This document shows positions 59,957 to 64,000 of a stretch of DNA of 64,000 nt, in pieces. Positions within the stretch are counted from its first letter, which is position 1, and each line of letters starts with the position of its first letter. Origin of the DNA: Opitutaceae bacterium (GTDB lineage: Bacteria; Verrucomicrobiota; Verrucomicrobiia; Opitutales; Opitutaceae); NCBI GenBank assembly GCA_015075305.1, contig JABTUS010000005.1, positions 1 to 64,000 of the forward strand, written 5' to 3'. Under the pieces are notes generated by a model. The model did no database searches. It saw only the letters and a program-made list of their open reading frames with translations, and was not told where the DNA came from. Made by a program: the position numbers and the translations under genes.

Positions 59957-62353
59957 ATGATTCAGGATTTGCTGACACTGGTGGATTACGAGCCCCCGAT
60001 GGGCGACCTGTTTACCAACTCGCGGTTGGACGCGGGCCGCGCGGTCTGGACAGCGCCGCTTTCCGGCGAGCGTGACGTGCCCGAAAGGCGGCTGATTCAT
60101 CAACGTGTGGTCCGGCTGCATGGACGCGCGCGGCTTCACCGCCTGGGAATCAGACGCGGACAGGGCTACCACAAATGCGGCAGCCGCCAGGATCTCGATT
60201 GGGTGACCGGGGTGCGCCTGCTTGGATGGAAGGAAGGGAAGTGGCAGGTAGTCTGGCAGAAGGAGAGTCTGCCGCAGGAGATTCCGGCGCTGGTGCGCTG
60301 GTTCCGGCTCCCGCGCGTGGTGGTGTCGGGCGTGATCCTTGAGCTGAGGAAGTCCGGCATCGACGGTGGATGGACGCCGTGGAATCTCGCGTTGTCGGCA
60401 TTTGTGCTGGAGGGGGAGCTGATCGACCCCATCGCGCCCCGCAATGAGAAGCTGCTCCGCATCTCCACTGTCGATCTTCACGGACAACCAGCCGGTGTGA
60501 GCGCCCGGCTGTGCGATGGAGCCGTGCGCTATCGCACGAGGGACTTTGAAGTTGGCTTCACACTCGGGCGGCCGGGCTTCTCGTTTCTTGGGCTGCACAT
60601 CGAGGATCGTGCAAACGCCGGGAAGAATCTTCTTTCAACACGACCGCCCGTTTTCTCCCAGGGCCCCCAGCTCCATCCCGTTGGCAGCGCACCGGTGGCG
60701 GCACCTTCGGTTCGCTGCAACATCGAGGGCGCGACGCAGGTGAGGGGGAATGCCGTGACGTACAAGTTCAGTGCGGGCGGCCAGCGCTACCGGCTTAAAT
60801 GGGTGGTGACTCCGGAGAAGATCACGCTGCAGGCCGAACGCTCGGCGAAGCACAGCGAGGTGGCGTGGCACAGTGCGGCATGGATGATCGGACTGCGAAA
60901 CAGCGTTTCACCGTCGCAGGTCCTCGGCCGCCTTTCCGAAACGGGCGAGGCCGGCGGGGTCATCCTGCCCGCGCTTCTGACGCTGCCGGCCTTTGGAAGC
61001 TGGGAGGTGGCGAGTTCGTCGGCCGTTGGATGGGCGAGAAGCGATTGCCGCCGGTCACAGGACATCAACGTGCTCGAACTGAAGGTGGGCGAGGAGCCCA
61101 CAGCCGAAGGATTGTATCGCCTGGGAGCCGGCACGCATCGGGCGACATTCACGCTGACGCCCAGGACCCCCCGGCCGCTGCTGCGTGCGGACGCGCCGGC
61201 GGTCGCCAGGCGCGCGCTTGCACGCACGCAGTGGACGGCACTGACATTCCGGGCGGACACCGGTACGCTCAGCAACAACGGGGCATCGATGCATTGTCCC
61301 GTCTGCATGGATACGTGGGCGGCGGTGACCCGTCCCCAGGGAGAGGTGCTTCCCGGGCTGCCTGCGGTCGAGTTTCTCCGCTACTCCCTGGAGCGGTGGC
61401 TGACGGGGGGGCCCGGTTACGCGGCCGGGCGTCTGCTTCAGGACGGGACCTCGCACGATGCGGACGACGAATACCTTCAGACCGGGGCATCAGCCCTGCG
61501 GGGAGTGGGCGAATACCTGCGCCACAGTGCGACGACGGACTGGTACCGCAGATTCAAGCCCTTCATCGCGGCAAAGGTTGATGCGGCGTACGGGCGCGAT
61601 CTCGATGACGACGGTCTCATTGAAAGTCCGCATCGGACAGGCGAGAGTGGAACGGGGCAGTGGAGCACCTGCTGGTTTGATGTCATCTCGTTTGGCTGGA
61701 AGGACGCCTTTTCCAATGCGATCCTTTACGGCGCGCTGCGCGCCCTTGAAGTGGGGCTGGCGCGCTTTGGAGAAAGGCGTGAGGCCGAGCGCCTCTCGTT
61801 TTGGGCTGACCGACTGCGTGCCAGCTACCGGAAAGCTTTTTGGAACAAGGACACCGGCTGGCTTGCGGGCTGGCGGTGCCGGGATGACAGGCTGCATGAC
61901 TACGCCTTTCTTCCTGTCAATGGAGCGGCCATTGCCGAGGGGCTGATCGACAATCCCGAGGCGCGCGCGATCATGGAAAGGCTGCTCGCCGAGGCGCACA
62001 CGGTCGGCATGCCTGATCCCTCGCTGGGGCTTCCCGGCAACCTGTGGCACATTCCCGACCATGATTTGTCGGACATCATTCCCGGGTATCCCCTGGGTTA
62101 TTATCAGAACGGCGGCCGCACGCATTCGCAGACCCGGCATTTCGTGATGGCGCTTTATCACTGCGGTCTGAAGCGTGAAGCCGACAGGATGCTCACCCGA
62201 CTCTGTCATGGGCTGGCCGAAGCGCGCGTTTTCGGGGGGAACCAGAGTGGCGTTGACTGGCGCTACTGGGATGACCGTCCGTGCGGTTACGAGGGATTGC
62301 TGACCGATCAATTCGGAGTGCTTGAGCCGATTTTTTATCGCTGGGGCAAATGA
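59957..62353 (+). CDS. six-hairpin glycosidase-like protein of unknown specificity
   Basis: A protein of 798 residues without a signal peptide. Residues about 1-400 are beta-rich (VVRLHGRARLHRLGIRRGQG, VVVSGVILELRKSGIDGGWT), suited to a super-sandwich domain. Residues about 410-798 show the alternating helices and aromatic/acidic motifs of an (alpha/alpha)6 barrel (CMDTWAAVTRP, DDDGLIESPHRTGESGTGQW, WKDAFSNAILYGALRALEVG). The end contains QSGVDWRYWDDRPCGYEGLL, TDQFGVLEPIFYRW. This is the layout of GH116/GH63/trehalase-like enzymes, but I cannot assign a family. The position after glgA hints at glucan or glycoside metabolism. Confidence 0.65.
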   Translation: MIQDLLTLVDYEPPMGDLFTNSRLDAGRAVWTAPLSGERDVPERRLIHQRVVRLHGRARLHRLGIRRGQGYHKCGSRQDLDWVTGVRLLGWKEGKWQVVWQKESLPQEIPALVRWFRLPRVVVSGVILELRKSGIDGGWTPWNLALSAFVLEGELIDPIAPRNEKLLRISTVDLHGQPAGVSARLCDGAVRYRTRDFEVGFTLGRPGFSFLGLHIEDRANAGKNLLSTRPPVFSQGPQLHPVGSAPVAAPSVRCNIEGATQVRGNAVTYKFSAGGQRYRLKWVVTPEKITLQAERSAKHSEVAWHSAAWMIGLRNSVSPSQVLGRLSETGEAGGVILPALLTLPAFGSWEVASSSAVGWARSDCRRSQDINVLELKVGEEPTAEGLYRLGAGTHRATFTLTPRTPRPLLRADAPAVARRALARTQWTALTFRADTGTLSNNGASMHCPVCMDTWAAVTRPQGEVLPGLPAVEFLRYSLERWLTGGPGYAAGRLLQDGTSHDADDEYLQTGASALRGVGEYLRHSATTDWYRRFKPFIAAKVDAAYGRDLDDDGLIESPHRTGESGTGQWSTCWFDVISFGWKDAFSNAILYGALRALEVGLARFGERREAERLSFWADRLRASYRKAFWNKDTGWLAGWRCRDDRLHDYAFLPVNGAAIAEGLIDNPEARAIMERLLAEAHTVGMPDPSLGLPGNLWHIPDHDLSDIIPGYPLGYYQNGGRTHSQTRHFVMALYHCGLKREADRMLTRLCHGLAEARVFGGNQSGVDWRYWDDRPCGYEGLLTDQFGVLEPIFYRWGK

Positions 62354-63210
62354 AGCGGAACCGGCGATGCGTGCGAAGGGATGGCTTGCCGCTCCATCCA
62401 CATGAAATCATTTGGAGGGCCACGCTCCGTCGTGACTGGCTTGGGGTCCCAAATCACCTGGATGGGCACGCTTCGCCGTGACCGGGGGGCGCGCGCCGCA
62501 ATACGGTGCCGGAGATATTCACGCGACGCAGCGCGAGGATGCGAAGGAGCGGGATGCGGTGGTTTGGGAGTGGAGGAATGTGCGCTGAAGGCGCAACATA
62601 CGTCAGCCCATGGCAACGCCATGGGTTTCTGTTGTGATTGAGAAGTTCAGCCCTGAAGGGGCGGCCCAATGGGTGTTGCCGCGGCGAGGGTTGGGTCGCC
62701 CCCACAGGGCTCGAATCTTGCTGGTGGGGTTTTCCTTGGGCGTTGCCCAAGGCTGGCATAGGGTACCCCGTTGGGGCCACGGAGCGTGCCCCTTCGCATG
62801 TCGGCAGTGCAGGATTTCGCTTGGACCTGAATGAAGGGACTGCATGGGAACCCCATGGGGAGTCGCGTTAGCGACCGCAGTTTATCTGGATCGCGGTGGA
62901 TAGCGATCGAATGACCTCGGAGTAAATCGAATCTTTGGTGCGGAATTGAACACCAGCGCCTGTGCGCTGCGGCAATGCCTGTCCCCAATTCCAACTCCTC
63001 TGAAAGTTTTTTTCTCACGTGCGCCAACTGCGGAACTCGGGCAAACTCTCGGGTAACAGCCTGTCCATCATCGTCGCATGGATGAAAACCACATTCTCTG
63101 TGGCGTTTCTGTCACCATTTTCCGCAATGTACGCGCGCTGCTGGTTTCGGCCTGCGTGAAAATTTCTATTTACTCTCGCCGCCCAGTTGCCCAAAACGTC
63201 CCTTCCCATC
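62354..63210. repeat. repeat-rich gene-free region
   Basis: About 860 bases without a credible gene. It holds two copies of the dispersed GGCACGCTCCGTCGTGACC-like element (62413-62438, 62459-62485). It also has two palindromes of related sequence in opposite orientation: CCCATGGCAACGCCATGGG (62607-62625) and CCTTGGGCGTTGCCCAAGG (62734-62752). Between them lie further GCGC- and GGGGC-rich words. A third copy-like stretch near 62843-62860 repeats CATGGGAACCCCATGGGG. These resemble the multi-palindrome intergenic repeats of Planctomycetes and Verrucomicrobia. Confidence 0.65.
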
Positions 63211-63286
63211 GGGGCAGTAGCTCAGTTGATAGAGCGCTTCGTTCGCAATGAAGAGGTCGTGGGTTTGATTCCCATCTGCTCCACCA
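63211..63286 (+). tRNA. tRNA-Ala (anticodon CGC)
   Basis: The 76-nt gene has acceptor GGGGCAG/CTGCTCC with the G3-U70 pair that is the identity element of tRNA-Ala, discriminator A and encoded CCA. The anticodon loop TTCGCAA gives CGC, reading GCG. The D loop reads AGTTGATA and the T loop TTTGATT, so position 19 is A and position 56 is U: the conserved G19-C56 tertiary pair is replaced by a covarying A19-U56. Confidence 0.95.
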
Positions 63287-63436
63287 AACACTCGGGACAA
63301 TCCTGTCCCTCCAAGTTCATCCTCCCGTCGTTGCCTATCTTCGCCGAGACTGGAGGCACCTCCGAATTGCGCTCTTCACCTGTGACTTGGGGCGCGCACA
63401 AATCAGTCGCCTGCATTCCGAAGCAAGAGTGCTTGA

Positions 63437-63801
63437 ATGAACCCTCCCACAAACAATCAAGATCAGCGATCCAAACTATCGCGTGCCCGTGGCTGCCTCG
63501 TTGGCCAGATAGCCGGAGACGCTCTCGGCAGCCTGGTGGAGTTTCTGTCACCACTGCAGATTGGCCGGCGCTATCGGCAGGGGTGCGAGAGCTGGCTGAT
63601 GGAGGTACCAACGCCGCCATCTGCGGGGCGCTCCTGGGCGCCGTGTACGGAGTGGAGGCCATACCCAGCCAATGGATCGACCGCGTGCTGAATTGCCGTC
63701 CCAAGGCAGGACGTCCCGGCGTCCATCAGCCTCGGCCCGCGTGCTTCTGGCCAGTGGATGTGCTGGACCTGGCTGAACGGCTCCTCCGGAGCAACGAATG
63801 A
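63437..63801 (+). pseudogene. collapsed ADP-ribosylglycohydrolase
   Basis: The start codes for SRARGCLVGQIAGDALGSLV, the classic ADP-ribosylglycohydrolase opening. After IGRRYRQG a one-base insertion shifts the frame, which continues VRELADGGT and then jumps directly to NAAICGALLGAVYGVEAIP and WIDRVLNCRP, WPVDVLDLAERLL. In intact homologues about 190 residues lie between GGT and NAAICG, including the metal-binding TDDSEM region. They are missing, so the gene has lost its active site by an internal deletion. It lies 150 bases downstream of tRNA-Ala. Inactive. Confidence 0.82.
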
Positions 63802-64000
63802 AGGCTGGGATTGTCTGCCAGAGGAAATCCACATTCAGCCGCCCAAGGTCGACCGCTTCAGCTTTTGCCCGCGCCATTGGCGGAGGTCAGAATCAAGCGT
63901 GCGCCTGATGACTCCATGGCCCGCGTCATCACTCCGCTGGGTTGCGCATCCGTCACTATGCTGAAACGCCTGTCGAATCCCGCGGTCAGCGCGAGGGCCT
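63802..64000. other. window end without a recognised gene
   Basis: I see no recognisable coding or RNA gene in the last 199 bases. A short open frame there has no family features. Confidence 0.4.

Overview
The window looks like a chromosomal segment of a GC-rich, Gram-negative member of the Verrucomicrobiota, most likely Opitutaceae. The support is indirect but consistent. Lipid A genes are present (a fused LpxC-FabZ followed by LpxA). There is a large secreted ThuA / beta-propeller / HEAT / cupredoxin protein of a type typical of the PVC group. There are also a sulfatase, an elongation factor P with Asn at the usual Lys tip, adjacent RNase HIII and HII genes, and an Opitutae-style RHS protein. 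No rRNA or species marker is present, so the assignment is inference.

Layout. Bases 1-3640 hold a short RHS protein broken by clustered frameshifts, with an AT-richer C-terminal tail and an overlapping small secreted ORF (a possible toxin/immunity pair), behind a small helical secreted protein. Bases 4146-42144 are mostly housekeeping: smc, yraN, a frameshifted sulfatase, an M19 dipeptidase, a DUF971 gene, hisI, lpxC/fabZ-lpxA, efp, a thymidine phosphorylase, argS, a GYF-domain membrane protein and a YihY protein, a SurA/PpiD-like chaperone, a TolC-like protein, miaA, a TIM-barrel isomerase, the large PVC-type protein, a CBS protein, trmL, a lipoprotein, CPBP protease-thiL-tsaE in an overlapping operon, a methyltransferase, mutY, rnhC-rnhB, and an NtrBC-like kinase and sigma-54 activator.

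Bases 42223-52260 are the accessory core. tRNA-Gly, a decayed hicBA pair and tRNA-Asp lead into a type I restriction-modification island read on the minus strand: hsdM, two four-helix-bundle genes, hsdS, a DUF3800 chimera and hsdR. The island is full of short palindromic and GTGAAGA-type repeats. Some copies lie in frame inside hsdR and hsdS. A 175-bp direct repeat carries a copy of the HsdM tail plus the ribosome binding site of the next gene, which suggests that extra genes were added behind hsdM by events that rebuilt its 3' end each time. This is the most unusual structure in the window.

Bases 52261-62353 return to chromosomal genes: a SNF2 helicase, rnc overlapping two ABC-2 permeases, a ParA ATPase, glgA and an unassigned six-hairpin glycosidase-like protein. 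Bases 62354-64000 hold dispersed palindromic repeats, a tRNA-Ala(CGC) with a covarying A19-U56 pair, and a collapsed ADP-ribosylglycohydrolase pseudogene. A short dispersed repeat with the core GGCACGCTCCGTCGTGACC recurs in intergenic DNA at several places across the window. Several genes carry single-base frameshifts. These may be real decay or assembly errors, and raw reads would settle it.
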